NCBI RefSeq assembly: GCF_000378445.1
Contig: NZ_KB899725.1
Coordinates: forward strand, 1 to 55,974
DNA from: Deinococcus aquatilis DSM 23025
Lineage (GTDB): Bacteria; Deinococcota; Deinococci; Deinococcales; Deinococcaceae
Reading direction: 5' to 3'
Length of the DNA: 55,974 nt
Numbering within the stretch: position 1 is the stretch's first letter; each line of letters begins with the position of its first letter. The notes under the pieces are model-generated. The model was not told the DNA's origin. It saw only the letters and a list, made by a program, of their open reading frames with translations, and made no database searches. The position numbers and the translations under genes were made by a program. Positions 34,759 to 44,354 of this stretch are shown here, piece after piece.

Positions 34759-36214
34759 GCGGCCCGGTCTGCCGTTCCAGTTGCCGCAGCAGCCAGGCCA
34801 CCAGACGTGGGGCGGGGCGGCCATAGGGCGGATAGATGAATTGTGTGGCGCTGCGCCGTGGCTCGGTCAGGACTGCCCGCTGATGGCTGAAGGTGCGGAA
34901 GCCGTGGACGCCGTGATAATTGCCCATGCCGCTGGCCCCCACGCCGCCAAAAGGCAGGTGAGGGTTACTGAGGTGGATCACGGTGCCGTTGACCATCATG
35001 CCGCCGCTCTGGGTGCTGCGTTTGATGCGCTCCAGCACGGCCTGATCTTCCCCGAAGGCATACAGGGCCAGCGGTGGATCGAGGCGCTGAATCAGGGCCA
35101 GTGCCTCATCCAGCGTGCGGTAGGTCAGGACGGGCAACACCGGGCCAAACAGTTCTTCTTCCATCAGCGGCATGTCGGGCGTCACGTCCACCACCACCGT
35201 AGGGGAGATAAATCTGGCCTCGGCATCGAATTCACCGCCCAGTACGGTGCGTGCGCCCTGTGCCACGCTGTCACGGGTCAGGCGCGAGAGCCGTTCCACG
35301 CTGCGGCTGTCCACCATTCGCCCGTAATCCGGCCCGGCCCGCAGCCATGCCCGGTCTCCGTAGCGGCGGGCAATCACGGCGTCGAGTTGCAAGACAAAAG
35401 CGTCCCGCATGGATTCTGGAATCAGCACGTAATCGGGGGCCACGCAGGTCTGGCCCGCATTCAGCAGCTTGCCCCAGGCGATCCGCTCGGCACTCAGGGC
35501 CAGATCAGCGCTGACATCGATCAGGGCCGGGCTTTTGCCGCCCAGTTCCAGGGTTACGCTGGTGAGGTTCTCGGCGGCAGCCCGCAATACGTGCCGCCCC
35601 ACTGCGCCGCTGCCCGTAAAAAAGATGTGGTCAAAGGGCAGGGTTGTGAGGGTGTGTGCCACCTCGGGAGTACCCAAGACCACGGCCACCAGTTGCGGCT
35701 GAAAAGTCCGTTCCAGCAGCAGTTGCAGAGCGCGGGCGGTGGCTGGAGCCTTCTCGCTGGGCTTCAGGATCACCGTGTTGCCCGCAGCGAGGCTGGCGAC
35801 CAACGGGGCCAACGCCAGATTCACCGGGTAATTCCAGGGACTCAGAATCAGGGTGGTGCCGCGTGCTGTCGGGCGAATTTCGCTGTGGGCACGGCCCAAC
35901 ATCGCCGTCGTGGGCACCTGCCGGGAAGCGGCCCAGCGCGGCAGGGCGCGAATCGCATGCTGAATCTCCTCCAACACTGGATGGATCTCGGTGATTTCGG
36001 CCTCGGCCCGGCTTTTGCCCAGATCGGTGGCAAGGGCGGCGGCCAATGCCACCCGTCCCGTTTTGACCGCGTCGTGCAGCCGCCGCAACAGGGCCTGACG
36101 CTCGGGCACGCTGGCCCCCGCTGCCCTGGGCCGGTGCGCCTGCTGAAGCTGAAAGAGACTACGTAGCTCAGAAAATTCGGCGGCTTCGGTCTTGGATCGG
36201 GGAGTAGCGGTCAT
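34751..36214 (-). CDS. aldehyde dehydrogenase (class 3-like)
   Basis: A 487-residue NAD(P)-dependent aldehyde dehydrogenase. It has the SPWNYPVNLALAP segment, the cofactor motif FTGSGAVGRHV, general base Glu223 in LELGGKSP and catalytic Cys257 in NAGQTCVAPDY. PFGGVGASGMGNYHGVHGFRTFSH closes the active site. The C-terminal end is basic and partly hydrophobic, as in class 3 enzymes that act on fatty or aromatic aldehydes and may touch the membrane. The ATG at 36214 with GAAGAGGTG before it is chosen; a much longer frame exists upstream but lacks family similarity. It is coupled to mobA, although no functional link is obvious. Confidence 0.93.
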   Translation of the reverse strand: MTATPRSKTEAAEFSELRSLFQLQQAHRPRAAGASVPERQALLRRLHDAVKTGRVALAAALATDLGKSRAEAEITEIHPVLEEIQHAIRALPRWAASRQVPTTAMLGRAHSEIRPTARGTTLILSPWNYPVNLALAPLVASLAAGNTVILKPSEKAPATARALQLLLERTFQPQLVAVVLGTPEVAHTLTTLPFDHIFFTGSGAVGRHVLRAAAENLTSVTLELGGKSPALIDVSADLALSAERIAWGKLLNAGQTCVAPDYVLIPESMRDAFVLQLDAVIARRYGDRAWLRAGPDYGRMVDSRSVERLSRLTRDSVAQGARTVLGGEFDAEARFISPTVVVDVTPDMPLMEEELFGPVLPVLTYRTLDEALALIQRLDPPLALYAFGEDQAVLERIKRSTQSGGMMVNGTVIHLSNPHLPFGGVGASGMGNYHGVHGFRTFSHQRAVLTEPRRSATQFIYPPYGRPAPRLVAWLLRQLERQTGPRE

Positions 36215-36353
36215 GGGCAACACCTCTTCGGAATGGTCGGCAACAGCCAGTGGCGACGAACCTGAGCAGCAGGGGCTTAAAAACTTGAACCCAGTATAAG
36301 TCAGGCGCAGACATCCAGAACTGCAATCCCTGAACCTGACGCCGCGTGAAACA

Positions 36354-36800
36354 ATGGTCCGCATGACGGTTCAGGGTATGGATGGACAGGGCGGCAGTGG
36401 ACAAGGTGCGGCGCAGCGGCGGCAGGTGGCCCTGATCGCCCACGACAAGAAGAAGTTGGAACTGGCGCTGTTCGCTCTCTCTTACAAAGACGTTCTGTCC
36501 CGCTTTCATCTGGTGGCGACGGGCACCACGGGCGGCATTCTGACCAAGCAGACGGGCCTGGCCGTGGAGCGTGTGCTGTCCGGGCCACTGGGCGGCGATC
36601 AGCAGATCGGGGCGCGGCTGGCCGAGGAACGCGTACTGGCGGTGTTCTTCTTCCGTGATCCACTGACTGCTCAGCCCCACGAACCCGATGTGTCGGCCCT
36701 GGTGCGCCTGTGCGACGTGCATGACATTCCGCTGGCGACCAATCCGGCAAGTGCCGAAGCGCTGATGATGTGGCTGCGTGAGCAGGGCCAGGACAATTGA
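36354..36800 (+). CDS. mgsA: methylglyoxal synthase
   Basis: A 148-residue protein with an N-terminal Gly/Gln-rich leader of about 22 residues. The MgsA core holds [13 protein letters not shown], the phosphate loop [18 protein letters not shown] and [15 protein letters not shown]. It converts dihydroxyacetone phosphate to methylglyoxal and phosphate, a glycolysis overflow bypass. The start could be ATG 36354 or ATG 36363. It is divergent from the aldehyde dehydrogenase gene with about 140 bases between the two starts. An aldehyde dehydrogenase next to a producer of a toxic aldehyde is suggestive but unproven. Confidence 0.92.
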   Translation: MVRMTVQGMDGQGGSGQGAAQRRQVALIAHDKKKLELALFALSYKDVLSRFHLVATGTTGGILTKQTGLAVERVLSGPLGGDQQIGARLAEERVLAVFFFRDPLTAQPHEPDVSALVRLCDVHDIPLATNPASAEALMMWLREQGQDN

Positions 36801-37120
36801 GGGCAGGATTTCAACAGCTAAAACCCTGATTCACAATTTGGACTTCACGGTGACCACGCCTTCTCCACTCATCATTTTTAATTGACGATGGACAGAATGC
36901 TGCGCTGCTCCAGAACCGTGATGATTTCCGGCCACCTCTCTACTGAAACTGCCCTGACCTGATTTTTCTGTCAAGTATGAGACAGCGTGGAGCAATAATT
37001 GTCGTGGGTGACTGCAAAGATGAGTAAACCAGCGCAGTATTTGAGAAGAATTCAGGCCTCGCTGAGAAGGAGACAGGTTTAACACACCCTTTCTCCTAAC
37101 GCTTGCCTTATATTGACCTC
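36801..37120. other. 320-base intergenic region
   Basis: No gene, repeat family or RNA gene recognised. A short CTGTC/GACAG inverted repeat lies near 36971-36987, and several T-rich words occur. The last 20 bases contain TTATATT (37108-37114), a possible -10 element, just 6 bases before the PP2C ATG at 37121; if real, that transcript would be nearly leaderless. Confidence 0.4.
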
Positions 37121-38188
37121 ATGCGCTCCCCAGCGACGCCTTCCATGTCCTCTGGGCTGCTCACGGACGTGGGGCGTCAACGTCAGGGCGGTGTCAATCA
37201 GGACGCTGCGCTGGCGCTCGATTTGCCGCAAGGCGGCCTGTATGCCGTAGCCGACGGCATGGGGGGTCATGCTGCTGGCGAACTGGCCGCGAATCTGGCG
37301 CTGGACACACTCAGTCAGGCCTATCTGGATGGGCGCGGTGTACCGCCCGAACGTCTGACCGAGGCGGTGCAGGCGGCCAACCTGTCGGTGCTGCGGCACG
37401 CGGTAGGCGAATACGTGGGAATGGGCACGACGCTTCTGGCAGTGTTGATAGACCGGGGCGCGGCGATTGTGGCGCACGTGGGCGATTCGCGGGCGTACAT
37501 GCTGCGCGGCGGCGAGCTGCACCGCCTGACCGACGATCATTCCTGGGTGGCCGAACAGGTTCGTCTGGGCAACCTCACCGAAGCCGAGGCGCGGGATCAC
37601 CAGTGGCGCAGCGTGGTCAGCAATGCTCTGGGCGGAGAGGAACGGGTACGGCTGGAACTGTTCGGCTTTCCGCTGAAATCTGGTGACCGCCTGCTGCTGT
37701 GCAGCGACGGCCTGAGCGGAGTGGTAGAGGAGGCGCATCTGTTGGAACTCCTGGCCCGCCAGAACACGCCTGATCAGGTCGCCCGCGCTCTGGTCAACGC
37801 CGCCAACGATGCAGGCGGCCCCGACAACATCACCGCCGTGATCGTGGATATCAGCCGCAGCCTCCGCCCACCGGGCTACGCCCTGCCGCCCCGTCAACCC
37901 GACGGCCCCACCTATGCTGATGTGCTGCTCAGTGCCCGGCGGGGCAGCAGCCTGCTGACCTATCTGCTGCTCACGGTGGTCTATTTCACCCTGCTGGGCG
38001 TGATCCTGGTGCCTGAACACCGCATGCTGCTGGGGCTGCTGGGCATCCTGGTGCTGCTGGGCATCCTGATCTCCCGCCGCGTGCTGCATGCCCGCCAGGT
38101 GGCCCGTGACGCCACCCGGCCTATCCTCAGTGCACAGGTGGCAGGAGCAAGCGGCAAGTCCCGACCTCTGCAAGACCCGAATCATTGA
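37121..38188 (+). CDS. PP2C-type Ser/Thr protein phosphatase, membrane-anchored
   Basis: A protein of about 355 residues. The PP2C domain (about 10-240) has all main motifs: [44 protein letters not shown] and GGPDNITAV. It is therefore a Mn/Mg-dependent phosphatase, the partner of bacterial Ser/Thr kinases. From about residue 275 two adjacent hydrophobic segments anchor the C terminus in the membrane, followed by a basic tail. No kinase gene is adjacent. The ATG at 37121 is preferred to an upstream TTG; ATG 37145 is also possible. An independent RidA gene follows after 60 bases. Confidence 0.9.
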   Translation: MRSPATPSMSSGLLTDVGRQRQGGVNQDAALALDLPQGGLYAVADGMGGHAAGELAANLALDTLSQAYLDGRGVPPERLTEAVQAANLSVLRHAVGEYVGMGTTLLAVLIDRGAAIVAHVGDSRAYMLRGGELHRLTDDHSWVAEQVRLGNLTEAEARDHQWRSVVSNALGGEERVRLELFGFPLKSGDRLLLCSDGLSGVVEEAHLLELLARQNTPDQVARALVNAANDAGGPDNITAVIVDISRSLRPPGYALPPRQPDGPTYADVLLSARRGSSLLTYLLLTVVYFTLLGVILVPEHRMLLGLLGILVLLGILISRRVLHARQVARDATRPILSAQVAGASGKSRPLQDPNH

Positions 38189-38248
38189 CCGCCCAATTCC
38201 TGAACTCTTTTGCGTGAACACGGCCTCTGAACAGGTACAGTGGAGGGC

Positions 38249-38626
38249 ATGAAAGATATCGTGCAGACCTCCGACGCCCCCGCAGCCATCGGCCCCTACA
38301 GTCAGGCGGTCACCTTTGGCAATCTGGTCATCACCAGCGGTCAGATTCCCCTGAAGCCCGACGGCAGCATGGTGGAAGGCGGCATTACCGAACAGACCGA
38401 ACAGGTCATCGCCAACCTGAAAGCGCTGCTGGCTGCTGCCGGAACCGATCTGGAGCGCGTGGTCAAAACCACCGTGTTTCTGGCCGACATGAACGAATTT
38501 GGGGCCATGAACGCCGTGTACGAAGCGCATTTTTCGGCTCCCTACCCGGCCCGCAGCACCGTACAGGTGGCCCGCCTGCCCCGTGACGTGCGGGTAGAAA
38601 TCGAGGTACTGGCCGAAAGGCACTAA
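38249..38626 (+). CDS. ridA: RidA family enamine/imine deaminase
   Basis: A 125-residue protein of the RidA/YjgF/UK114 family, which hydrolyses reactive 2-aminoacrylate-type imines and protects PLP enzymes. It has the N-terminal AIGPYSQAV, the GQIPL strand, the VVKTTVFLADMNEFGAMNAVYEAHF helix and the signature PARSTVQVARLPRDVRVEIE with the key Arg. Length and motifs are fully standard. The ATG at 38249 is preferred to a GTG nine bases upstream. It is followed by a hairpin repeat tract. Confidence 0.94.
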   Translation: MKDIVQTSDAPAAIGPYSQAVTFGNLVITSGQIPLKPDGSMVEGGITEQTEQVIANLKALLAAAGTDLERVVKTTVFLADMNEFGAMNAVYEAHFSAPYPARSTVQVARLPRDVRVEIEVLAERH

Positions 38627-38631
38627 CAGCG

Positions 38632-38805
38632 GATCGTGGTCAGTGGGTAGTGGTGAGTGGGAAAGGCGTGATGGACGCACGACCTGAACTCTCTGCGGGT
38701 GGGAGAGTGTTCAGAACGGTGGGCTGTAGGAAGGGCACAGAGTCGGCGTGAGAGGGCCGCTTTTTCCCACCTCCTACGTCCTACAGCCCACACCCTTTTT
38801 TCCCA
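38632..38805. repeat. GTGG/CCCAC repeat tract with 12-bp inverted repeat
   Basis: The tract begins with GATCGTGGTCAGTGGGTAGTGG and ends with CCCACCTCCTACGTCCTACAGCCCACACC. A perfect 12-bp inverted repeat joins 38720-38731 (TGGGCTGTAGGA) to 38779-38790. It fills the gap between ridA and the PSP1 gene. Word content matches the tracts at about 1385, 5517, 15462 and 26318. Confidence 0.65.
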
Positions 38806-39690
38806 ATGTGCATCACCTCTCGACGGCCACCCCCCGCGCGTGACATTGTGCGTGGCGTGGTCGTCCTTCCCATCCGATTCGAGCGCAGCCCCCGGCTTCA
38901 CGCCATGCTGAGCGAGCAGCCCTACCCGGTGGGCACGCGGGTCGTGGTGCAGGGCAAACGCGGCCCCGAAGTTGCCAAGGTGCGCGGTGAAGCTGTCGAG
39001 CCTGATCCGCAGGGCCGCTACGGCGCGGTGCTGCGGGCCGCAACCCCCGAAGATGTGGCCCGCTGGGAAGACCTGCACCGCCAGGGCGAAGACCTGAAAT
39101 GGCTGCTGCGTGCCCGCGCCCGTGAGCGGCAATTGCCTGTAAAACTGGTGGCCGTGGAATTTACGCTGGACGAAAGTCTGGTCACGGTGAGCTACAGCGC
39201 CGAAGACCGCATCGAACTCAGCAGCCTGATCGGGGAACTGAGAAACCACACCCGCGCCCGCGTCAACTTTGCGGCCATCGGCCCGCGTGAGCAGGCGCAG
39301 ATGATTGGCACGTTGGGCGCGTGTGGCCGCGAAAACTGCTCCAGCACGCACCTGCAAGACTTTGCGCCCGTCAGTATTCGCATGGCCCGCGATCAGCAGT
39401 TGCCCCTGAACCCCGAGAAACTGAGTGGCCCCTGCGGACGCCTGCTGTGTTGCCTGCAATTCGAGCACACCCAGTATGTGGATCTGCTCAAAGACCTGCC
39501 CCGCAAGAATGCCCGTGTGTGTCATGAGGGCAGCGGCGCGTGCGGCAAAGTGACCAAGCTGCACCCCCTGGCAGGCACGGTAGACGTGCACACCGATCAG
39601 GGCATGCTGCTGGGGGTTCCTGCCAGTGAACTCAAGCGGCTGCCCGATGCCCCCGCCCCCAAGTCCAAGCGCGAGCAGCCGGAAGCGTAA
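38806..39690 (+). CDS. PSP1 domain protein (RicT/YaaT family)
   Basis: A 294-residue protein of the PSP1 C-terminal domain family, whose best-known member is RicT (YaaT) of Bacillus, part of an iron-sulfur-containing complex acting on RNA maturation by RNase Y. It has the diagnostic Cys-rich segment: [20 protein letters not shown] followed by [16 protein letters not shown]. The Arg-rich helix after residue 85 is also family-like. Partner genes (RicA, RicF) are not in the window. The start may be ATG 38806 or GTG 38848, where family similarity ([12 protein letters not shown]) begins. The C terminus is a short Pro/Lys tail. It converges on the RluA-family gene with six bases between the stops. 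Confidence 0.87.
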   Translation: MCITSRRPPPARDIVRGVVVLPIRFERSPRLHAMLSEQPYPVGTRVVVQGKRGPEVAKVRGEAVEPDPQGRYGAVLRAATPEDVARWEDLHRQGEDLKWLLRARARERQLPVKLVAVEFTLDESLVTVSYSAEDRIELSSLIGELRNHTRARVNFAAIGPREQAQMIGTLGACGRENCSSTHLQDFAPVSIRMARDQQLPLNPEKLSGPCGRLLCCLQFEHTQYVDLLKDLPRKNARVCHEGSGACGKVTKLHPLAGTVDVHTDQGMLLGVPASELKRLPDAPAPKSKREQPEA

Positions 39691-39695
39691 ACCCT

Positions 39696-40685
39696 TCAAA
39701 CAGAGTCGCGCCCGTTCTGGAGTATGTCTGGAGCGGGCGCACTCAGTTCCAACCACGCTCCGCTTGCCGGATGAGTGAAGGCCAGCCGTGCCGAATGCAG
39801 CCAGTAGCCGCCGTCTCCCGGCAATCCGGGCAACTGGGGGAGAGGCAGACCGTCCGGGCCATACAGCGGGTCGCCCACCAGCGGCAGCCCGATGCTGGCA
39901 AGATGAATGCGAATCTGGTGCGGGCGGCCTGTGTGAATCTCCACCTCGAACAGGGTGGAATCGGGCCGCCGCTCCAGCACCCGCGCTACGCTCAGCGATG
40001 GTTTGCCCACGGCGCTCGCGGCATACACGCTGCCCAGCAAGGGATGCGGCACCGGGCCGATGGGCGTGCTGATGCGGTAGCTGTCCTGCGAACTCAGCCC
40101 CGAGGCCAGCGCCCGGTAGGTCTTCTGAATCTCATGCTCGCGCCAACTTCGCAACACGCCAGATGCTGCCGCCCGTGTGCGCGAACACAGCACCAGCCCC
40201 GAGGTTCCGCGCCCCAGACGGTGTAGCGGCGTGGCTTCCGGAAATTGCTTCCTTACCTGCGTCAGCAGCGTATGTTCCAGAAATCCGCCCCCCGGCAGGG
40301 TCGGCAGCCCCGACGGTTTGGCGACGGCCAGCAGGGATTCATCTTCGTACAGCACCCGAAATTCCAGCGGCGCGGGTTCCTCGTGCCACGGCGGGCGCGA
40401 CCAGATCAGCGCTTGCCCCTGCCGCAGCCGTTCTGTGCCGTGTGTCGTCTGTCCGTCCAGCGTCACCTCGCCCGCCGCCAGTCGCGCCGCCCACGTAGCC
40501 GCGTCCGAATGGCGGTAGCGGCCCGTCAGGTACGCCAGCACCGTCTGGCCCTGTCCCGCCGCACCGATCTGGTCGCGGTAGGCGTACCCGTTATTGAGAC
40601 CGTTATTGAGAATGTTGGGGGCAACGGGAGGGGAGGGCACAGGCTCAGGGTACAGAGTTTTCAGATCCAGAGCTTCCGGGTTCAC
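39696..40685 (-). CDS. RluA-family pseudouridine synthase-like protein with altered catalytic motif
   Basis: A protein of about 329 residues. The RluA fold is clear: an S4-like N-terminal region ([13 protein letters not shown], about residues 35-90), [24 protein letters not shown], and [26 protein letters not shown] near the C terminus. The catalytic motif reads HRLGRGTSG, whereas typical RluA enzymes have HRLDxxTSG with the essential Asp, so Gly stands at that place. Some plant and bacterial relatives share HRLG, so this may be a distinct subgroup rather than a mutation. The GTG at 40685 is chosen to avoid overlap with the divergent gene at 40728. Confidence 0.82.
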   Translation of the reverse strand: MNPEALDLKTLYPEPVPSPPVAPNILNNGLNNGYAYRDQIGAAGQGQTVLAYLTGRYRHSDAATWAARLAAGEVTLDGQTTHGTERLRQGQALIWSRPPWHEEPAPLEFRVLYEDESLLAVAKPSGLPTLPGGGFLEHTLLTQVRKQFPEATPLHRLGRGTSGLVLCSRTRAAASGVLRSWREHEIQKTYRALASGLSSQDSYRISTPIGPVPHPLLGSVYAASAVGKPSLSVARVLERRPDSTLFEVEIHTGRPHQIRIHLASIGLPLVGDPLYGPDGLPLPQLPGLPGDGGYWLHSARLAFTHPASGAWLELSAPAPDILQNGRDSV

Positions 40686-40727
40686 GGCCCACAACCTCTG
40701 CCCCAAATCCTCTAGACTGCGCGACTG

Positions 40728-41516
40728 ATGTTCGGTTCCTTTTCTCAACACGGCACCCCGCCCCGCAGCCAGCCGCAGCCGGGGCATAGGTACGATGTGG
40801 CCGTGATCGGCGCGGGGCTGGCAGGCACCGAACTGGCGTGGCGCTTGGCACGGGCAGGTCAGGATGTGCTGCTGGTGTCTCAGGCGCTCGATCATCTGGG
40901 CAACCTGTACGCGCCCACCCTTGCCGGAGCCGATTTTCCCGCCGACAGCGTCTTCGGAGAGGTGGCCGCCCGAATTGCCCCCGAGCAGGACGGCTGGGCC
41001 TTTCACCGTCACCTGAAGGCCGAAATAGAAGGCACGGCGGGCATTCATCTGCTGCAAAGCACGGTTACGGCGCTGGATGAGGAAGAACCGGAGGACGGGC
41101 CACCAGAGGTCGTGATTTCCACCTGGGAAGGCCCCAAGCTGCACGCCCGCAAGGTGGTTCTGGCCGTGGGCGCGTTTCTGAAAGCCCGCCTGCTGATTGG
41201 CGACACGATGGAAGAAGCGGGGCGGCTGTCGGAAGTGGCCTACGATTTCCTGGCCGATGATCTGGCCCGCGCAGGCATCTTTCTGATCGGCAGTGAGGCC
41301 CGCGCCGAGGCCATAGACGGTGCGCCCCCCTACGACGTGCGCTTTTTTACGCCTGCTCCCAGCGAACTCGACGGCTTTCGCCTGCGCCGCCTCGATCACG
41401 TGTGGGCGCTGGGCCGCTGCACTCCGGGCGAGCACACCTACGCTTCGGTGTTGCAAGACGCGGCCCGCCTCGCCGCCGAATTCCTGGCTGCTGAAGATGG
41501 AGAGGCCCGCCCATGA
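40728..41516 (+). CDS. GidA/MnmG-like FAD-dependent protein
   Basis: A 262-residue flavoprotein related to the GidA superfamily but far shorter than MnmG or TrmFO. After a Pro/Gln linker the FAD fold [23 protein letters not shown] begins at residue 22. [14 protein letters not shown] corresponds to the GidA AVGTFL motif, and the C-terminal [29 protein letters not shown] matches the last FAD-contacting helix. The insertion domain and C-terminal helical domain of MnmG are missing. It overlaps trmB by four bases (ATGA), so an RNA-modification role is plausible but inferred. The start at 40728 is 42 bases from the divergent RluA-family start. Confidence 0.8.
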   Translation: MFGSFSQHGTPPRSQPQPGHRYDVAVIGAGLAGTELAWRLARAGQDVLLVSQALDHLGNLYAPTLAGADFPADSVFGEVAARIAPEQDGWAFHRHLKAEIEGTAGIHLLQSTVTALDEEEPEDGPPEVVISTWEGPKLHARKVVLAVGAFLKARLLIGDTMEEAGRLSEVAYDFLADDLARAGIFLIGSEARAEAIDGAPPYDVRFFTPAPSELDGFRLRRLDHVWALGRCTPGEHTYASVLQDAARLAAEFLAAEDGEARP

Positions 41517-42517
41517 TCTTTCAGCTCTCTGATTTCCAGTTTCCCGAGACTCCCTCGCGCCTCTTTCCAGACACCGCCGAGCGTCCCTGGGTGCTGGAAG
41601 TTGGTTTTGGCGACGGGCGATTCTGGCCCCCGTTTGCCCGAACTTTCCCGGAGGCTCCGAATTATCTGGGCGTTGAACTGTCGGGCGTATCGCTGCTGAA
41701 GGCCGAGCGGCGCTTGCGGGCGGCGGGCCTGAGCAACGGCGTGCTGACCAAACTGCCTGCCAGCGTGGTCGTGCGCGAGGTGATTCCGCCAGGATCGCTC
41801 GACGCCATCATCGTCAATTTTCCCGATCCCTGGCCCAAGGCGGGCCACACCGAGCAGCGGCTTCTGCGCGTGCCCTTTTTTCAGTTGGCGGCCAACCGCC
41901 TGAAACCGGGCGGCGCGGTGCTGCTGACCACCGACCACGACGAGTATTTTGAATTTGCCTGTGCCGAAGCGGAGGCGTCCGGCGTGATGCGCGTGGAATT
42001 GGCCGAGCCGCCCGCCGCCGCTCTGGAAACCAAATACGCGCTGAAATGGCGCGATCTGGGGCTGGAGGCTCACCACGCCCGCTTTGTGCCTACGGCCCAC
42101 CCCGACGCGCCGCCCGTGACCGCCGCCACCTACCCAAAGGAAGAATCTGCTGTGCCACACGCCATCTTGCGCCTGCCCGACACCCTGCACCCCCAAGCCC
42201 TCACGCAAACCCATTTCGACAAATACACGGCACGCGGGGGCCAGCACGCCGCCGACCCGGTGGGCTGGACGGTGGTGCTGCTTGATGCTTACCGCAGCCT
42301 CGCCAAAGATGGATTGGTGTTTCTGGCCCATGTGGTGGAAGGCGAACTGACGCAAGAAGTCCTGATCAACGTGAATCCGCGCTCAGATGGACAATTTCTG
42401 GTGCGACTGGCCCGCTTCGGTGGCCCGATCATCACGCCCGGAGTGAAGGCGGCTGTGGCGACCGTGACCGCGTGGCTGGAAGAACGTGGTGCGGAGACGA
42501 CAAACCGGGGATATTGA
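41513..42517 (+). CDS. trmB: tRNA (guanine-N7)-methyltransferase with C-terminal extension
   Basis: A 334-residue protein. Residues about 20-205 form the TrmB methyltransferase, with [11 protein letters not shown] for S-adenosylmethionine binding and the family signature [20 protein letters not shown] follows. It makes m7G46 in tRNA. Residues about 220-334 are an extra domain ([66 protein letters not shown] region). That extra domain is absent from E. coli or Bacillus TrmB, but an extension of this sort is known from the Thermus-Deinococcus branch. It is coupled to the upstream GidA-like gene. Confidence 0.9.
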   Translation: MIFQLSDFQFPETPSRLFPDTAERPWVLEVGFGDGRFWPPFARTFPEAPNYLGVELSGVSLLKAERRLRAAGLSNGVLTKLPASVVVREVIPPGSLDAIIVNFPDPWPKAGHTEQRLLRVPFFQLAANRLKPGGAVLLTTDHDEYFEFACAEAEASGVMRVELAEPPAAALETKYALKWRDLGLEAHHARFVPTAHPDAPPVTAATYPKEESAVPHAILRLPDTLHPQALTQTHFDKYTARGGQHAADPVGWTVVLLDAYRSLAKDGLVFLAHVVEGELTQEVLINVNPRSDGQFLVRLARFGGPIITPGVKAAVATVTAWLEERGAETTNRGY

Positions 42518-42568
42518 CTACTGGTCAAAAGAGTTGTTTGTTGCTCACCGAACGGAGTGAGTGAATTC

Positions 42569-42614
42569 GGGAGACTGGAAGCATGAGAAAAACCTCTGAT
42601 GCTTCCATTCTCCC
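42569..42614. repeat. 16-bp inverted repeat after trmB
   Basis: GGGAGACTGGAAGCAT (42569-42584) pairs with 42599-42614 with one mismatch and a 14-base loop. A smaller CTCAC/GTGAG hairpin precedes it at 42544-42561. No U-run follows. It may act as an RNA 3'-end stabiliser or be a small repeat unit. Confidence 0.55.
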
Positions 42615-42755
42615 AACTGCTCCAGCGGCGTCTATAACTTCGAAAAGGCGTCTAGGCATCTGGGGCCAAGAGTCCAAGAAAAGACTCCGACATTCACCAA
42701 TCAGGTGGCCCGCCCCACTCCCCTAAACCTTTAGGGCTCAGACAGGCATCGCCCG

Positions 42756-43238
42756 TCAGCGTGTCCGCGTCTGATCGGGCACCAGCAGGGTCTTCAGCGC
42801 AGGATTGGCTCCCCAGATCCCCATCACCTGCCCCTTGATGGCTGAATTGTTGACGGCGTCGTACAACACGGGTGACAGGCTGCTGGACGGATAGATTCCG
42901 GTGCGGCCTTGCGGCCCGACGCGCATTTCTATCGGAAAACCCAGAGCCAGCGTGGTGACCAGCACCCCGCCCAGCGCAAAGCCCCCCACGGCCCCCGCAG
43001 CCAGATGCCACGGACGCTCCAGAGGATTGGGAATGAGGCGCTGTGAGGCGTAGGCCACGCCCGCGCTCAAGGCCAAGGCGATGATGCCTGCCACCACCGC
43101 GCCAGTGCCCAAAAAGTTGGCCAGAAAGCAGGTCGCCACGCCGCCAAGTCCCCAGCCCAGGCCTGCCAGACCCCGCCGGGCACCCAGCGCCGTGACCATA
43201 GCCAACAGCGTGACCAGCAGAGCATCGAACCAAGTCAT
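42756..43238 (-). CDS. CvpA-like membrane protein
   Basis: A 160-residue protein with four hydrophobic segments in the first 100 residues (about 5-22, 25-42, 45-63 and 78-98) and a short hydrophilic C terminus. The start [14 protein letters not shown] followed by [10 protein letters not shown] resembles CvpA-family proteins (colicin V production, membrane integrity), but the resemblance is limited, and a generic membrane protein is the alternative. The ATG at 43238 is the natural start. The gene stands alone on the minus strand between trmB and an orphan response regulator. Confidence 0.6.
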   Translation of the reverse strand: MTWFDALLVTLLAMVTALGARRGLAGLGWGLGGVATCFLANFLGTGAVVAGIIALALSAGVAYASQRLIPNPLERPWHLAAGAVGGFALGGVLVTTLALGFPIEMRVGPQGRTGIYPSSSLSPVLYDAVNNSAIKGQVMGIWGANPALKTLLVPDQTRTR

Positions 43239-43404
43239 AAGGGTCAGTGTAAGGGCACGTGCTTACAGATTCCTATCGCCCTCATCCACTCTATAAATTC
43301 AACAGAGATCAGGCGGCGGGTATTTGCCGGTCAATCCGTTCAAACAGACCCACTCTGCTACATCGCTTCCGTTTTTGCCCAGTGCTGGGCCGTACACTGC
43401 GTTC

Positions 43405-44049
43405 ATGATCCGCGTGCTGCTCGTTGATGACCATGCGTTGTTCCGTCAGGGACTTCGTAGCCTGCTGGAGTCCGAGGGAATGCGCGTCATTGGTGAGGCC
43501 GCCAATGGGCGCGAAGCCATTCGCTATGCCGCCGACACCCATCCGGACGTGATCCTGATGGATATTCAGATGCCGGAACTTGACGGCGTCAAGGCTACCC
43601 AGAGCATTCTGGAAATCGATCCCAATTCCAAAGTGATCATGATTACCATGTACCGCCAGGACCGTTACGTGTTCGAGGCAGTGAAGGCTGGGGCACGCGG
43701 TTACATCCTCAAAGATGCCGATGCCAACACACTGATCGACGCGATCCGGCGTGTGGCGGGCGGAGAGGCCCTGCTGGATGCAGACATGGCCCAGAACGTT
43801 CTGGACGACTTCCGTGACAAGCGGGAGGAACTTCCCAGCGAGAAGCACGCCGACCTGAACGAAAGAGAAACCATGATTCTCAAGCTGTTGGCACAGGGGT
43901 TTTCCAATCAGGACATTGCCCTGCGCCTCGACATCAGCGAGAAGACGGTTCGCAACCGACTGTCGGAAATTTTTACCAAGCTGCAACTCAACAACCGCAC
44001 GCAGGCGGCTCTGTACGCCATCCGTGAGGGCATCGCCAACCTCGATTGA
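43405..44049 (+). CDS. orphan NarL/LuxR-family response regulator
   Basis: A 214-residue regulator. The receiver domain has DDH near the N terminus, phosphoacceptor Asp53 in LMDIQMPE, Thr in MITMYR, and Lys in ILKDAD. A linker leads to a LuxR-type helix-turn-helix ([44 protein letters not shown]). The frame is open upstream of ATG 43405, but family similarity starts exactly there. No kinase gene is in the neighbourhood, so its partner is elsewhere. It leads a probable operon with the small Cys protein and the beta-lactamase-like hydrolase. Confidence 0.93.
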   Translation: MIRVLLVDDHALFRQGLRSLLESEGMRVIGEAANGREAIRYAADTHPDVILMDIQMPELDGVKATQSILEIDPNSKVIMITMYRQDRYVFEAVKAGARGYILKDADANTLIDAIRRVAGGEALLDADMAQNVLDDFRDKREELPSEKHADLNERETMILKLLAQGFSNQDIALRLDISEKTVRNRLSEIFTKLQLNNRTQAALYAIREGIANLD

Positions 44050-44336
44050 GCGCGGCGACAGTTGAACTCGTGGCGAAATCCAAGACTCCTGGCCCCCCCA
44101 AATCTGCCCCGCCCGTCCGCTCTGTCATCTTCCGGGCAGGCTGTGGGCGGGAATGGTCTGTGGCCTCTGCCGACCCTGATCTCGCCTACACCGAGCAGGC
44201 CTTTCCCGAGTGCCCGACCTGCCCGCACCGTGTGGAGCCGGAGGGGGGGCCGCCCTTCTGTACCCTGCGTCCAGTGGGTACGGCGCACCCATTTGCAGCG
44301 CTGGCAGGCCTCGATCTGTCAGGTCTTCCCGATTAG
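44046..44336 (+). CDS. small Cys-containing protein of unknown function
   Basis: A protein of 88-96 residues. After a basic Pro-rich leader it contains Cys residues spaced CGREW, then [11 protein letters not shown] and FCTLRP, a pattern that could bind zinc or iron-sulfur. No family is recognised. Two starts are possible: TTG 44046, overlapping the regulator stop by four bases (TTGA), or GTG 44070. It lies between the regulator and the beta-lactamase-like gene with only 18 bases to the latter. Confidence 0.6.
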   Translation: MSAATVELVAKSKTPGPPKSAPPVRSVIFRAGCGREWSVASADPDLAYTEQAFPECPTCPHRVEPEGGPPFCTLRPVGTAHPFAALAGLDLSGLPD

Positions 44337-44354
44337 GCCCACTATTCTGACCAC

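Noticed and set aside
37079..38680. A 533-codon minus-strand frame opposite the PP2C and ridA genes
   Set aside because: The composition (many Gln, His, Gly and Arg) is typical of the antisense of GC-rich genes, and both plus-strand genes have full family motifs.
39696..41456. A 586-codon open frame on the minus strand
   Set aside because: Only the part below about 40685 shows RluA-family motifs; the rest is the reverse strand of the GidA-like gene, which has its own clear fold and a stop/start overlap with trmB.
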